A DNA stretch of 64,000 bases from contig NZ_QKYW01000003.1 in NCBI RefSeq assembly GCF_003253735.1, forward strand, positions 62,001 to 126,000, read 5' to 3'. The position numbers were made by a program, and so were the translations under genes. Numbering within the stretch: position 1 is the stretch's first letter; every line of letters starts with the position of its first letter. The stretch is from Pseudomonas sp. URMO17WK12:I2. Lineage in GTDB: Bacteria; Pseudomonadota; Gammaproteobacteria; Pseudomonadales; Pseudomonadaceae. Positions 8,137-18,669 of this stretch are shown piece after piece. Below the pieces are notes generated by a model. The model ran no database searches. It saw only the letters and a program-made list of their open reading frames with translations, and was not told the origin of the DNA.

Positions 8137-9696
8137 ATGAACGCACCAAGGCAGGGAAGCGCCGGAACTCCAAGCAGGTACAGGGTGCTGATAGTCGGCG
8201 CCGGTTTTTCCGGCATCGGCATGGCCATCCGCTTGCGCCAGCGCGGCGAGGAGGACTTCGTCATCTACGAGAAGGAGGCGGGCTTCGGCGGTACCTGGTG
8301 GGTCAACCAGTACCCGGGGTGTGCCTGTGATATCCCCTCGCATCTGTACTCTTTTTCCTTCGCGCCGAACCCGGGCTGGACGCGGCGCTTTTCCGCGCAG
8401 CCGGAGATCCGTGATTACCTGATCGATTGTGCCGAGCGCCACGGCCTGGGAGCTCATACACGCTTCAATACCAGCGTGAAGTCGCTGCGCTGGCTCGAGG
8501 AGCAGAGTCTCTGGGAGATCACCGATGAGCGTGGCGAGACAGTACACGCCAGGGTGGTGGTTACCGGTACCGGCGCGCTGTCGATGCCGCGGGCGCCGGA
8601 TATCCCCGGGATCGAGCGGTTTCGTGGACGTATCTTCCATTCCCAGCGCTGGGCGCATGACTACGCGCTGGCAGGCAAGCGCGTCGGGGTGATCGGTACG
8701 GGCGCCTCGGCGATCCAGTTCATCCCGGCAATCCAGCCGCAGGTGGCCAAACTGGTGGTGTTCCAGCGCACCGCGCCGTGGATCATTCCCAAGCTGGACC
8801 GCGTTTTCAGCGTCGCCGAGCGCAAGCTGTTGCACGCCGCTCCGTGGCTGCAGAAGCTGTTGCGGGGTGCAATCTACACCGCGGTCGAGGCGCGGGTGCT
8901 GGGCTTCGTGTTCCAGCCACGGTTGATGGCGCTGCACCGCTTTCTGGCGCTCACCCTGATGCGCTGCCAGGTCAGCGACCGGGCACTGCGCCGCCGGCTC
9001 ACGCCGGATTACGCTATCGGCTGCAAGCGTATCCTGATTTCCAACGACTATTACCCGGCCATCGCCCAGCCCAACGTCGAGCTGGTGACCAGCGATATCC
9101 TCGAAATCACCGAAGATGCGCTCGTTACCCGCGACCAGGTACGCCATCCGCTCGATGCGCTGATTCTCGGTACCGGCTTTTCCGCCAACAGCCTGTTTCC
9201 GCGCGGCATGATCTTCGGCCGCCAGGGCCGCGACCTGCTCGATGCCTGGCCCCAGGGGCCGGAGGCTTACAAGGGCACCACGGTGGCCGGCTATCCCAAC
9301 CTGTTCCTGCTGATGGGCCCCAATACCGGGCTGGGCCATAACTCCATCGTTTACATGATCGAGTCGCAGATCGCCTATGTGCTCGGCGCCCTGGATGCCA
9401 TGGCCGGGCAGGGCCTCGCCAGTGTCGAGGTGCGGCCGCAAGCGCAGCAGCGCTTCAACGATCAGCTTCACGGGCGCATGCGTGGCACGGTCTGGAGCCG
9501 TGGGCAGTGCCAGAGCTGGTACCTGCACCCACAGAGCGGCCGGAACGTGGCGCTGTGGCCGGGGCTCACCTGGGTGTTTCGGCGTCAGACTCGTCGATTC
9601 GACACCGAGGCCTACTGCCTGAAGCCGAAGTTGGCTGAGCAGCACCAGTCTCATGAGCAGCCCATCCAAGCGTGTCGACAGGAGGAGGTGGTATGA
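8137..9696 (+). CDS. Class B flavin-dependent monooxygenase (Baeyer-Villiger/FMO type)
   Basis: A 519-aa FAD/NAD(P)H monooxygenase. It has an N-terminal FAD Rossmann motif G-A-G-F-S-G (21-26), the class B fingerprint F-x-G-x3-H-x3-W (Phe162, Gly164, His168, Trp172) and a second dinucleotide motif G-T-G-A-S-A (187-192). Such enzymes insert oxygen next to a ketone or aldehyde, or oxidise amine nitrogen. In an operon that should make a fatty amine, N-oxygenation to a hydroxylamine, oxime or nitrone is an attractive idea. Baeyer-Villiger attack on the fatty aldehyde is the alternative. It starts 43 bp after the HIT gene and its stop overlaps the next start. Confidence 0.85.
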   Translation: MNAPRQGSAGTPSRYRVLIVGAGFSGIGMAIRLRQRGEEDFVIYEKEAGFGGTWWVNQYPGCACDIPSHLYSFSFAPNPGWTRRFSAQPEIRDYLIDCAERHGLGAHTRFNTSVKSLRWLEEQSLWEITDERGETVHARVVVTGTGALSMPRAPDIPGIERFRGRIFHSQRWAHDYALAGKRVGVIGTGASAIQFIPAIQPQVAKLVVFQRTAPWIIPKLDRVFSVAERKLLHAAPWLQKLLRGAIYTAVEARVLGFVFQPRLMALHRFLALTLMRCQVSDRALRRRLTPDYAIGCKRILISNDYYPAIAQPNVELVTSDILEITEDALVTRDQVRHPLDALILGTGFSANSLFPRGMIFGRQGRDLLDAWPQGPEAYKGTTVAGYPNLFLLMGPNTGLGHNSIVYMIESQIAYVLGALDAMAGQGLASVEVRPQAQQRFNDQLHGRMRGTVWSRGQCQSWYLHPQSGRNVALWPGLTWVFRRQTRRFDTEAYCLKPKLAEQHQSHEQPIQACRQEEVV

Positions 9697-10094
9697 GCGG
9701 GCCAGGCAGGAGCGTTTTCGTTTTCGGCTGTTACATGTTGGCGTTGGGCCTGGGGCTGCTGCTGGTACCCAACCTGTTATTGGGGCTCTTCGGTTTCCCG
9801 CCAAGCCGTGAGGTGTGGATCCGCGTGGTGGGTCTGCTGGTGCTCTATCTCAGCGTCTACTACCTGTATGCGGGGCGCTGGGGGCACCGGGCTTTTATCG
9901 GCCTGACGGTACCGATCCGCCTCTCGGTGCTGCCGGTTTTCTCACTGTTTGCCAGCCTGAACCTGGTGTCACCGATGCTGGTGTTGCTGGCCGTGCCGGA
10001 TCTGTGCGGTGCGCTGTGGACCTGGCGCACGCTGGTCCAGAAGCCGGTGTCGCCTGCGCCTGGTCTGACCCCCTGGCAAGGGCGCAGTCAGTGA
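9693..10094 (+). CDS. Small four-helix membrane protein, function unknown
   Basis: A 133-aa protein that is almost wholly hydrophobic, with four probable membrane helices at about 7-33, 42-62, 70-90 and 92-112. I do not recognise the family with confidence. The start at 9693 follows a strong GGAGGAGG site and overlaps the monooxygenase stop (ATGA), so it is the last visible gene of the operon. It might anchor or assemble the membrane enzymes or help export the product; nothing in the sequence decides this. No clear terminator follows it before the GntR gene. Confidence 0.7.
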   Translation: MSGPGRSVFVFGCYMLALGLGLLLVPNLLLGLFGFPPSREVWIRVVGLLVLYLSVYYLYAGRWGHRAFIGLTVPIRLSVLPVFSLFASLNLVSPMLVLLAVPDLCGALWTWRTLVQKPVSPAPGLTPWQGRSQ

Positions 10095-10130
10095 GACGGG
10101 TACGGCTCGGGGTTGTCAGGTAAAGCTGAA

Positions 10131-10144
10131 TATTGTCGACAATA
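10131..10144. promoter_or_regulatory. Palindromic operator, copy 1 (upstream of GntR/prp promoter)
   Basis: TATTGTCGACAATA is a perfect 14-bp palindrome. Its centre TGTCGACA recurs at 10207-10214. Short palindromes of this form are typical targets of FadR-subfamily GntR repressors, and a GntR gene begins 73 bp further on. It lies 12 bp upstream of a candidate -35 box. Confidence 0.6.
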
Positions 10145-10156
10145 GCTGCCTTTTCT

Positions 10157-10185
10157 TTGACTTGGATGGCTAAATGGCCTATTTA
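10157..10185 (+). promoter_or_regulatory. Candidate sigma-70 promoter of the gntR-prp operon
   Basis: TTGACT (10157-10162) and TATTTA (10180-10185) are separated by 17 bp. This fits a housekeeping promoter and would give a short leader of roughly 25 bases before the GntR start. It lies between the two TGTCGACA-core palindromes. Confidence 0.5.
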
Positions 10186-10204
10186 TTAGGCTGTTTTCCC
10201 TTTC

Positions 10205-10216
10205 GGTGTCGACACC
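10205..10216. promoter_or_regulatory. Palindromic operator, copy 2 (abuts GntR start codon)
   Basis: GGTGTCGACACC is a perfect 12-bp palindrome ending one base before the GntR ATG. It shares the TGTCGACA core with the copy at 10131-10144; the centres are 73 bp apart, about seven helical turns. Binding at both sites would bracket the promoter. Confidence 0.5.
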
Positions 10217-10933
10217 ATGTCGAGTTTCGAGCTTCGCGATCTTCACAACGATTCGGACACCCTGGCCGAAAACGTCTTCCGCCAGATCCAGCTGGCCATC
10301 GTGCGCGGCGAGATGGCGCCGGGCAGCAAGATCTCCGAGCCCGAGCTGGCGCGTATCTATGGCATAAGCCGCGGGCCGTTGCGCGAGGCGATCCATCGGC
10401 TGGAGGGGCAGAAGCTGTTGGTGCGCATTCCCCATGTGGGCGCCCGGGTGGTGTCGCTCAGCCATGCCGAGCTGATCGAGTTGTACGAAATTCGTGAATC
10501 TCTGGAAGGCATGGCCTGCCGTCAGGCGGCCGAGCGCATGAGCCAGGAGGAGATCGACGACTTGCGCCGGGTGCTGGAGCTGCACGAGCAGGATGCCGCG
10601 TTCCAGGCTGGGGTCGGCTACTACCAACAGGAAGGCGACTTCGACTTCCATTACCGGATCATTCAGGGCAGCGGCAACCGCACCCTGGCCAAGTTGCTGT
10701 GCGACGAGCTGTATCAGCTGGTGCGCATGTACCGCCTGCAGTTTTCCGCCACGCCCAATCGGCCGCACCAGGCCTTTGCCGAACACCACCGCATCCTCGA
10801 CGCCATCGCCGAGCGTGACGGCGAGCTGGCCGAACTGCTGATGCGCCGTCATATCGGCGCCTCCAAACGCAATATCGAGCGCCACTATAAAGAGACGCTT
10901 GCCACTTCATCCAAGACTCGAGGTGATTCATGA
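10217..10933 (+). CDS. GntR family regulator of the 2-methylcitrate operon (FCD domain)
   Basis: A 238-aa FadR-subfamily GntR protein. The winged helix-turn-helix covers about residues 15-80 (I-S-E-P-E-L-A at about 38-44, R-G-P-L-R-E-A next), followed by an all-helical FCD ligand domain with several histidines that usually bind a metal and a carboxylate effector. It overlaps the prpB start by four bases, as the first gene of the methylcitrate operon. The same gene precedes prpB in P. aeruginosa. It probably represses the operon and responds to a methylcitrate-cycle intermediate. There is no clear Shine-Dalgarno sequence before the ATG. Confidence 0.88.
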   Translation: MSSFELRDLHNDSDTLAENVFRQIQLAIVRGEMAPGSKISEPELARIYGISRGPLREAIHRLEGQKLLVRIPHVGARVVSLSHAELIELYEIRESLEGMACRQAAERMSQEEIDDLRRVLELHEQDAAFQAGVGYYQQEGDFDFHYRIIQGSGNRTLAKLLCDELYQLVRMYRLQFSATPNRPHQAFAEHHRILDAIAERDGELAELLMRRHIGASKRNIERHYKETLATSSKTRGDS

Positions 10934-11814
10934 CCCAGCTTTCCGCCGGCCAGCGTTTCCGCCAGGCCCTCGCCGAAGAGCAGCCGCTGCAGGTAATCGG
11001 CGCGATCAACGCCAACCACGCGCTGCTGGCCCAACGTGCCGGCTTCAAGGCCATCTACCTCTCGGGTGGCGGTGTGGCGGCCGGTTCCCTGGGCCTGCCG
11101 GACCTGGGCATCAATACCCTGGAAGACGTGCTGATCGATGTGCGCCGCATTACCGACGTCTGCGACCTGCCGCTGCTGGTCGATATCGACACCGGCTTCG
11201 GCCCTAGCGCCTTCAATATCGAGCGGACCATCAAGAGCCTGATCAAGGCCGGCGCCGCTGCCGCCCATATCGAGGATCAGGTCGGTGCCAAGCGCTGCGG
11301 CCACCGCCCGGGCAAGGAGATCGTTTCCTGCGAGGAGATGGTCGACCGGGTCAAGGCGGCCGCCGATGCGAGGACCGACCCGGACTTCTTCCTGATCGCC
11401 CGCACCGACGCCATCCAGGCCGAGGGCGTGGACGCCGCCATCGAGCGTTGCCTGCGCTATGTGGAGGCGGGCGCCGACGGCATCTTCGCCGAAGCCGCCG
11501 TTGATCTGCCCACCTACCAGCGTTTTGTCGAGGCGTTGAAGGTGCCGGTACTGGCCAATATCACCGAATTCGGCGCCACGCCGCTGTTCACCCGCGACGA
11601 ACTGGCGTCGGTGGGCGTGGCCATCCAGCTCTATCCGCTGTCGGCCTTCCGCGCGGCCAACAAGGCGGCGGAAAGCGTTTACACCTCGATTCGCCGCAAT
11701 GGCCACCAGCAGGACGTGGTCGAGCAGATGCAGACCCGTGCCGAGTTGTATGAGCGCATCGGTTATCACGCCTTCGAGCAAAAGCTCGACGCGCTGTTCG
11801 CCGCCAAGAAGTGA
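10930..11814 (+). CDS. prpB: 2-methylisocitrate lyase
   Basis: A 294-aa member of the isocitrate lyase/PEP mutase superfamily. It splits 2-methylisocitrate into pyruvate and succinate, the last step of the methylcitrate cycle. The catalytic signature K-R-C-G-H lies at 121-125 (Cys123), and the metal-binding D-I-D-T-G-F-G starts at 85. The length is normal for PrpB. GAGGTGATTC precedes the ATG, which overlaps the regulator stop. It is followed by prpC after 58 bp. Confidence 0.96.
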   Translation: MTQLSAGQRFRQALAEEQPLQVIGAINANHALLAQRAGFKAIYLSGGGVAAGSLGLPDLGINTLEDVLIDVRRITDVCDLPLLVDIDTGFGPSAFNIERTIKSLIKAGAAAAHIEDQVGAKRCGHRPGKEIVSCEEMVDRVKAAADARTDPDFFLIARTDAIQAEGVDAAIERCLRYVEAGADGIFAEAAVDLPTYQRFVEALKVPVLANITEFGATPLFTRDELASVGVAIQLYPLSAFRAANKAAESVYTSIRRNGHQQDVVEQMQTRAELYERIGYHAFEQKLDALFAAKK

Positions 11815-11872
11815 TCACCTGGCGGCCCGTGCATAACAACAAGACATCCCCAGGGGATGAAAGGAGAGACTG

Positions 11873-13033
11873 ATGAGCGCCACCGACACCACCGTCCCCG
11901 GCTTCAAGCCGAAGAAGTCCGTTGCCCTGAGCGGCACCGCCGCCGGCAACACCGCGCTGTGCACCGTGGGCCGCACCGGCAACGACCTGCACTACCGCGG
12001 TTACGACATTCTCGATGTCGCCAACAGCTGCGAGTTCGAGGAAATCGCTCACCTGCTGGTACACGGCAAGCTGCCGACCGTGGCCGAATTGACAGCCTAC
12101 AAGGCTAAGCTCAAGGCGCTGCGTGGGTTGCCGGCAGCGCTCAAGGTCGCGCTGGAGCAGCTGCCGCCTTCGGCGCACCCCATGGATGTGATGCGCACCG
12201 GCGTATCGGTGCTCGGTTGCCTGGCGCCGGAAAAGGACGACCACAACCATCCTGGCGCCCGTGATATCGCTGACAAGCTGATGGCTTCGCTCGGCTCGAT
12301 GCTGCTGTATTGGTACCACTTCAGCCACAACGGCAAGCGCATCGAGGTGGAGACCGACGACGACTCCATCGGCGGCCACTTCCTGCATCTGCTGCACGGC
12401 GAGAAACCCCGCGAGTCCTGGGTGCGTGCCATGCACACCTCGCTCAATCTGTACGCCGAGCACGAGTTCAACGCCTCGACCTTCACCTCGCGGGTGATCG
12501 CCGGCACCGGGTCGGACCTGTTTTCCGCCATCGCCGGTGGCATCGGTGCATTGCGCGGGCCCAAGCACGGCGGCGCCAACGAGGTGGCTTTCGAGATCCA
12601 GAAACGCTACGACACCCCCGATGAGGCCGAGGCCGACATTCGTGCACGGGTGGAGAAGAAAGAAGTGGTGATCGGCTTCGGTCACCCGGTCTACACCGTC
12701 AGCGACCCGCGCAACAAGGTGATCAAGGAAGTGGCCCGCGAGCTGTCTGCCGAGCAGGGCAACAACAAGATGTTCGACATCGCCGAGCGCCTGGAAACCA
12801 TCATGTGGGACATCAAGAAGATGTTCCCCAACCTCGACTGGTTCAGTGCCGTGAGCTACCACATGATGGGCGTGCCGACCGCCATGTTCACCCCGCTGTT
12901 CGTCATCGCCCGCACCGCTGGCTGGTCGGCGCACGTCATCGAGCAGCGCATCGACGGCAAGATCATTCGCCCGAGCGCCAACTACACAGGCCCTGAAGAC
13001 CTGAAGTTCGTGCCGCTCAAGGACCGCAAATAA
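11873..13033 (+). CDS. prpC: 2-methylcitrate synthase
   Basis: A 386-aa citrate synthase family enzyme that condenses propionyl-CoA with oxaloacetate to 2-methylcitrate. Typical active-site segments are present: the histidine in G-A-N-E-V-type context (K-H-G-G-A-N-E), G-F-G-H-P-V-Y near 265 and the C-terminal region around G-V-P-T-A-M-F-T-P. The length fits PrpC and the short citrate synthases, and the neighbours settle the assignment. A strong GGAGAG site precedes the ATG. Confidence 0.95.
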   Translation: MSATDTTVPGFKPKKSVALSGTAAGNTALCTVGRTGNDLHYRGYDILDVANSCEFEEIAHLLVHGKLPTVAELTAYKAKLKALRGLPAALKVALEQLPPSAHPMDVMRTGVSVLGCLAPEKDDHNHPGARDIADKLMASLGSMLLYWYHFSHNGKRIEVETDDDSIGGHFLHLLHGEKPRESWVRAMHTSLNLYAEHEFNASTFTSRVIAGTGSDLFSAIAGGIGALRGPKHGGANEVAFEIQKRYDTPDEAEADIRARVEKKEVVIGFGHPVYTVSDPRNKVIKEVARELSAEQGNNKMFDIAERLETIMWDIKKMFPNLDWFSAVSYHMMGVPTAMFTPLFVIARTAGWSAHVIEQRIDGKIIRPSANYTGPEDLKFVPLKDRK

Positions 13034-13051
13034 CTAATCATGGAAAACACC

Positions 13052-15673
<2,622 letters not shown>

Positions 15674-15679
15674 TCGCAC

Positions 15680-15764
15680 AGGGTGGACGTCTCATCGATC
15701 CACCGTGGAAACCCGCCACGGTGGATGGGAAAAGCGCCAGCTACGCGCCCCGATCCACCCTACG
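15680..15764. repeat. Interspersed hairpin repeat (MITE/REP-like) inside the prp operon
   Basis: Outer inverted repeats AGGGTGGA (15680-15687) and TCCACCCT (15754-15761) flank an inner perfect hairpin, ATCCACCGTGG (15698-15708) with CCACGGTGGAT (15716-15726). The element of about 85 bp fills most of the acnD-prpF gap. GTAGGGTGGAT-type repeats are scattered in several Pseudomonas lineages. It probably forms a strong RNA stem that could stabilise the upstream message. Confidence 0.65.
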
Positions 15765-15831
15765 ATTAGCGCGTCGCCCGGATGCAAACCGGGAAAAACC
15801 AGCACCATCATTTCCTAACAGGACTGCACTC

Positions 15832-17010
15832 ATGGCTTATCTGCCGCAAGTGAAAATCCCCGCCACCTACATGCGTGGCGGCACCAGCAAGGGGGTGTTC
15901 TTCCGCCTGCAGGATCTGCCCGAGCCCTGCCAGGTACCAGGCGAGGCCCGTGACAAGCTGTTCATGCGGGTGATCGGCAGCCCCGACCCGTATGCGGCGC
16001 AGATCGACGGCATGGGCGGCGCCACTTCGAGCACCTCCAAGTGCGTGATCCTGTCGAAAAGCAGCCAGCCCGACCATGATGTCGACTACCTCTACGGTCA
16101 GGTGTCCATCGACAAGGCCTTCGTCGACTGGAGTGGCAACTGCGGCAATCTTTCGACGGCGGCGGGTGCCTTCGCCATCCACGCCGGCCTGGTGGATCCG
16201 GCGCGGATCCCTGAGAACGGTACCTGCATGGTGCGCATCTGGCAGGCCAATATCCACAAGACCATCATCGCCCATGTGCCGGTCAGCAATGGCCAGGTGC
16301 AGGAAACCGGCGACTTCGAGCTGGATGGCGTGACCTTTCCGGCTGCGGAGATCGTGCTGGAGTTCCTTGACCCGTCCGACGACGGCGAGGAGGGCGGTTC
16401 GATGTTTCCTACCGGCAATCGGGTGGACGACCTCGAAGTGCCCGGCATCGGTACGTTCAAGGCGACCATGATCTCTGCGGGTATTCCGACCATCTTCGTC
16501 AACGCCGCGGACATCGGCTATCAAGGCACCGAGCTGCGTGAAGACATCAACTCGGACCCGGAGCAATTGGCGCGTTTCGAGCGGATTCGTGTGGCCGGCG
16601 CACTGCGAATGGGCTTGATCAAGACGCCCGAGGACGCGTTGACCCGCCAGCATACGCCCAAGATCGCCTTCGTCAGCCCACCGAAAAGCTACACAGCCTC
16701 GAGTGGCAAGCCGGTCGAGGCGGGCGAGGTCGACCTGCTGGTGCGCGCGCTGTCCATGGGCAAGCTGCACCACGCCATGATGGGCACCTGCGCGGTGGCC
16801 ATCGGCGCGGCGGCGGCGGTGCCTGGCACGCTGGTCAATCTGGCAGCGGGCGGCGGCGAGCTGCAGGCGGTGCGCTTCGGCCATCCCTCCGGCACCTTGC
16901 GCGTTGGCGCCCAGGCCAGTCAGGTGGACGGCAGTTGGGTGGTCACCAAGGCGATCATGAGCCGCAGTGCGCGGATCCTGATGGAGGGCTGGGTGTGTGT
17001 GCCGGCCTAG
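15832..17010 (+). CDS. prpF: 2-methylaconitate cis-trans isomerase
   Basis: A 392-aa PrpF family protein of the diaminopimelate-epimerase-like fold. It isomerises the 2-methylaconitate made by AcnD so that it can be rehydrated by aconitase. The conserved N-terminal M-R-G-G-T-S-K-G (about 14-21), G-M-G-G-A-T-S-S-T-S (about 62-71) and G-N-C-G-N-L (about 103-108) segments are clear. The start at 15832 follows an AACAGGAC site; the frame is open further upstream only through the repeat. It is the last gene of the operon, and its stop lies two bases from the convergent LysE gene. Confidence 0.94.
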   Translation: MAYLPQVKIPATYMRGGTSKGVFFRLQDLPEPCQVPGEARDKLFMRVIGSPDPYAAQIDGMGGATSSTSKCVILSKSSQPDHDVDYLYGQVSIDKAFVDWSGNCGNLSTAAGAFAIHAGLVDPARIPENGTCMVRIWQANIHKTIIAHVPVSNGQVQETGDFELDGVTFPAAEIVLEFLDPSDDGEEGGSMFPTGNRVDDLEVPGIGTFKATMISAGIPTIFVNAADIGYQGTELREDINSDPEQLARFERIRVAGALRMGLIKTPEDALTRQHTPKIAFVSPPKSYTASSGKPVEAGEVDLLVRALSMGKLHHAMMGTCAVAIGAAAAVPGTLVNLAAGGGELQAVRFGHPSGTLRVGAQASQVDGSWVVTKAIMSRSARILMEGWVCVPA

Positions 17011-17012
17011 CC

Positions 17013-17651
17013 CTAATGCTGAGTCGTACTGAGCAGCAGGCCGCCAGCGCCCATGAAAAAGGCGCCGGTGGTACGGTTCAGCCGCTGCGCGCCTTTGCGG
17101 GTACGGATGAAGCGGCGGATCTGCCGGCCGAACAGGGCGTACACCAGCGACGCCGCGTATTCGGCCAGCAGGTAGGTGGCGCCCAGGTATATGAACTGTT
17201 CGCTTGCCGGCTCGCCGGGCTTGATGAACTGCGGGAAGATCGCGGCGAACAGAAGAATCGCCTTGGGATTGCTGATGCCGATCAGAAACTCTTGCAGCAT
17301 CAACTTGCCAAGCTGGCGCTGCGGCTGCACGGCAGGCACTGCGCCGTCGAGGTCCAGGCCGCTGAATTCCCGGCTGCGCCAGGCGCTGATACCGAGATAT
17401 AGCAGGTACAACGCGCCGACCCATTTGATCACCGTGAAGGCGGTTTCCGACGCCAGCAGCATGGCGCCGAGCCCGACGGCAGAAATACTCAGAAAGATGG
17501 TGAACGCCGCCACCCGCCCGGTGGTGGCCAGCAAGGCCGCACCGATGCCATGGCGGATGCCGTTGTTCATTGCGCAGAAGTTGTTCGGGCCCGGCGTCAA
17601 GGCGATCAGGAAGGCCAGGGGGGCGAACAGCACGGCATCGGACAGCGTCAT
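17013..17651 (-). CDS. LysE/RhtB family amino acid exporter
   Basis: A 212-aa inner membrane protein with about six hydrophobic segments. The N-terminal signature A-L-T-P-G-P-N-N near residues 18-25 is typical of the LysE/RhtB exporters, which expel amino acids or derivatives such as lysine, homoserine or leucine. The substrate cannot be read from the sequence. It is convergent with prpF and separated by 22 bp from ppsR upstream on the same strand, so it could be cotranscribed with ppsR. Confidence 0.87.
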   Translation of the reverse strand: MTLSDAVLFAPLAFLIALTPGPNNFCAMNNGIRHGIGAALLATTGRVAAFTIFLSISAVGLGAMLLASETAFTVIKWVGALYLLYLGISAWRSREFSGLDLDGAVPAVQPQRQLGKLMLQEFLIGISNPKAILLFAAIFPQFIKPGEPASEQFIYLGATYLLAEYAASLVYALFGRQIRRFIRTRKGAQRLNRTTGAFFMGAGGLLLSTTQH

Positions 17652-17673
17652 GGCGAACCCCTTGGCAGAACGG

Positions 17674-18492
17674 TTATTTGAAGCGTCGCTCGACGCCTTT
17701 TTCCACCAGGATCTTGGCAGAGATTTCCTCGACCGAGAAATGCGTGGAGTCGATGAAGTTGATCGATTCGCGGCGGAACAGACTCTCCACTTCGCGCACC
17801 TCGAACTCGCATTGAGCGTAGCTGGCGTAGCGGCTGTTTGGCTTGCGCTCGTTGCGAATCGCCGCCAGGCGGTCGGGGTCGATGGTCAGGCCGAACAGCT
17901 TCTCGCGGTATTTCTTCAGCGAAGCCGGCAGCTGCAAGCGCTCCATGTCATCTTCGGTGAGCGGGTAGTTGGCGGCGCGGATGCCGTACTGCATGGCCAT
18001 ATAAAGGCAGGTCGGGGTCTTGCCGCAGCGTGACACGCCGACCAGGATCAGGTCGGCCTTGTCGTAATAATGGGTGCGCGCGCCATCGTCGTTGTCGAGG
18101 GCGAAGTTGACCGCCTCGATACGCTCCATGTAGTTGGTGTTGCCGCTGATCGAGTGCGACTTGCCCACCGAGTAGGAGGAGTGGGAGTCGAGCTCCTGCT
18201 CCAGGGGCGCGAGAAAGGTCGAGAAGATGTCGATCATGAAGCCGCGCGACTCGACCAGGATGTCGTGGATTTCCTGATTGACGATGGTGGCGAAAACGAT
18301 CGGGTTGGCGCCATCCTTGTCGGCGGCATTATTGATTTGTTGTACCATGGCGCGCGCCTTTTCCACGCTGTCCACATAGGGCCGCGTGAGCTTGGTGAAG
18401 CCGATGGTATCGAACTGGGCCAGCAGGCTTTGCCCCAATGCTTCTGCGGTGATACCGGTGCCGTCGGAGATGAAGTACGCGGTTCGTGTCAT
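17674..18492 (-). CDS. ppsR: PEP synthase regulatory protein (kinase/pyrophosphorylase, DUF299)
   Basis: A 272-aa bifunctional regulator that inactivates PEP synthase by ADP-dependent phosphorylation of a threonine and reactivates it by Pi-dependent dephosphorylation. The P-loop-like G-V-S-R-C-G-K-T is at about 154-161, and the N-terminal [11 protein letters not shown] is characteristic of the family. It is divergently transcribed from its target ppsA across a 177-bp gap, the usual Pseudomonas arrangement. Confidence 0.95.
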   Translation of the reverse strand: MTRTAYFISDGTGITAEALGQSLLAQFDTIGFTKLTRPYVDSVEKARAMVQQINNAADKDGANPIVFATIVNQEIHDILVESRGFMIDIFSTFLAPLEQELDSHSSYSVGKSHSISGNTNYMERIEAVNFALDNDDGARTHYYDKADLILVGVSRCGKTPTCLYMAMQYGIRAANYPLTEDDMERLQLPASLKKYREKLFGLTIDPDRLAAIRNERKPNSRYASYAQCEFEVREVESLFRRESINFIDSTHFSVEEISAKILVEKGVERRFK

Positions 18493-18669
18493 TGCGCAAA
18501 TGGCCTATAAGCTGGGAACGAATCTTGGCTATGATAGGTCGGTTTTTTGCCGGCCCTGATGGGTTTGCATTGTTACTTATTTTCCAGGGCCAGGCCATTG
18601 TCCACCCGGCGCATGCCGACGGCGTTTCCAGCCCATGAGCTTTTCCAACACTGAAGTGGAGAGATCACC

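Noticed and set aside
9673..9680. A third TGTCGACA sequence near the end of the monooxygenase gene, resembling the prp operator core.
   Set aside because: It lacks the flanking symmetry of the two copies at 10.1-10.2 kb and lies inside coding sequence; one chance copy of an 8-mer in 64 kb is expected.
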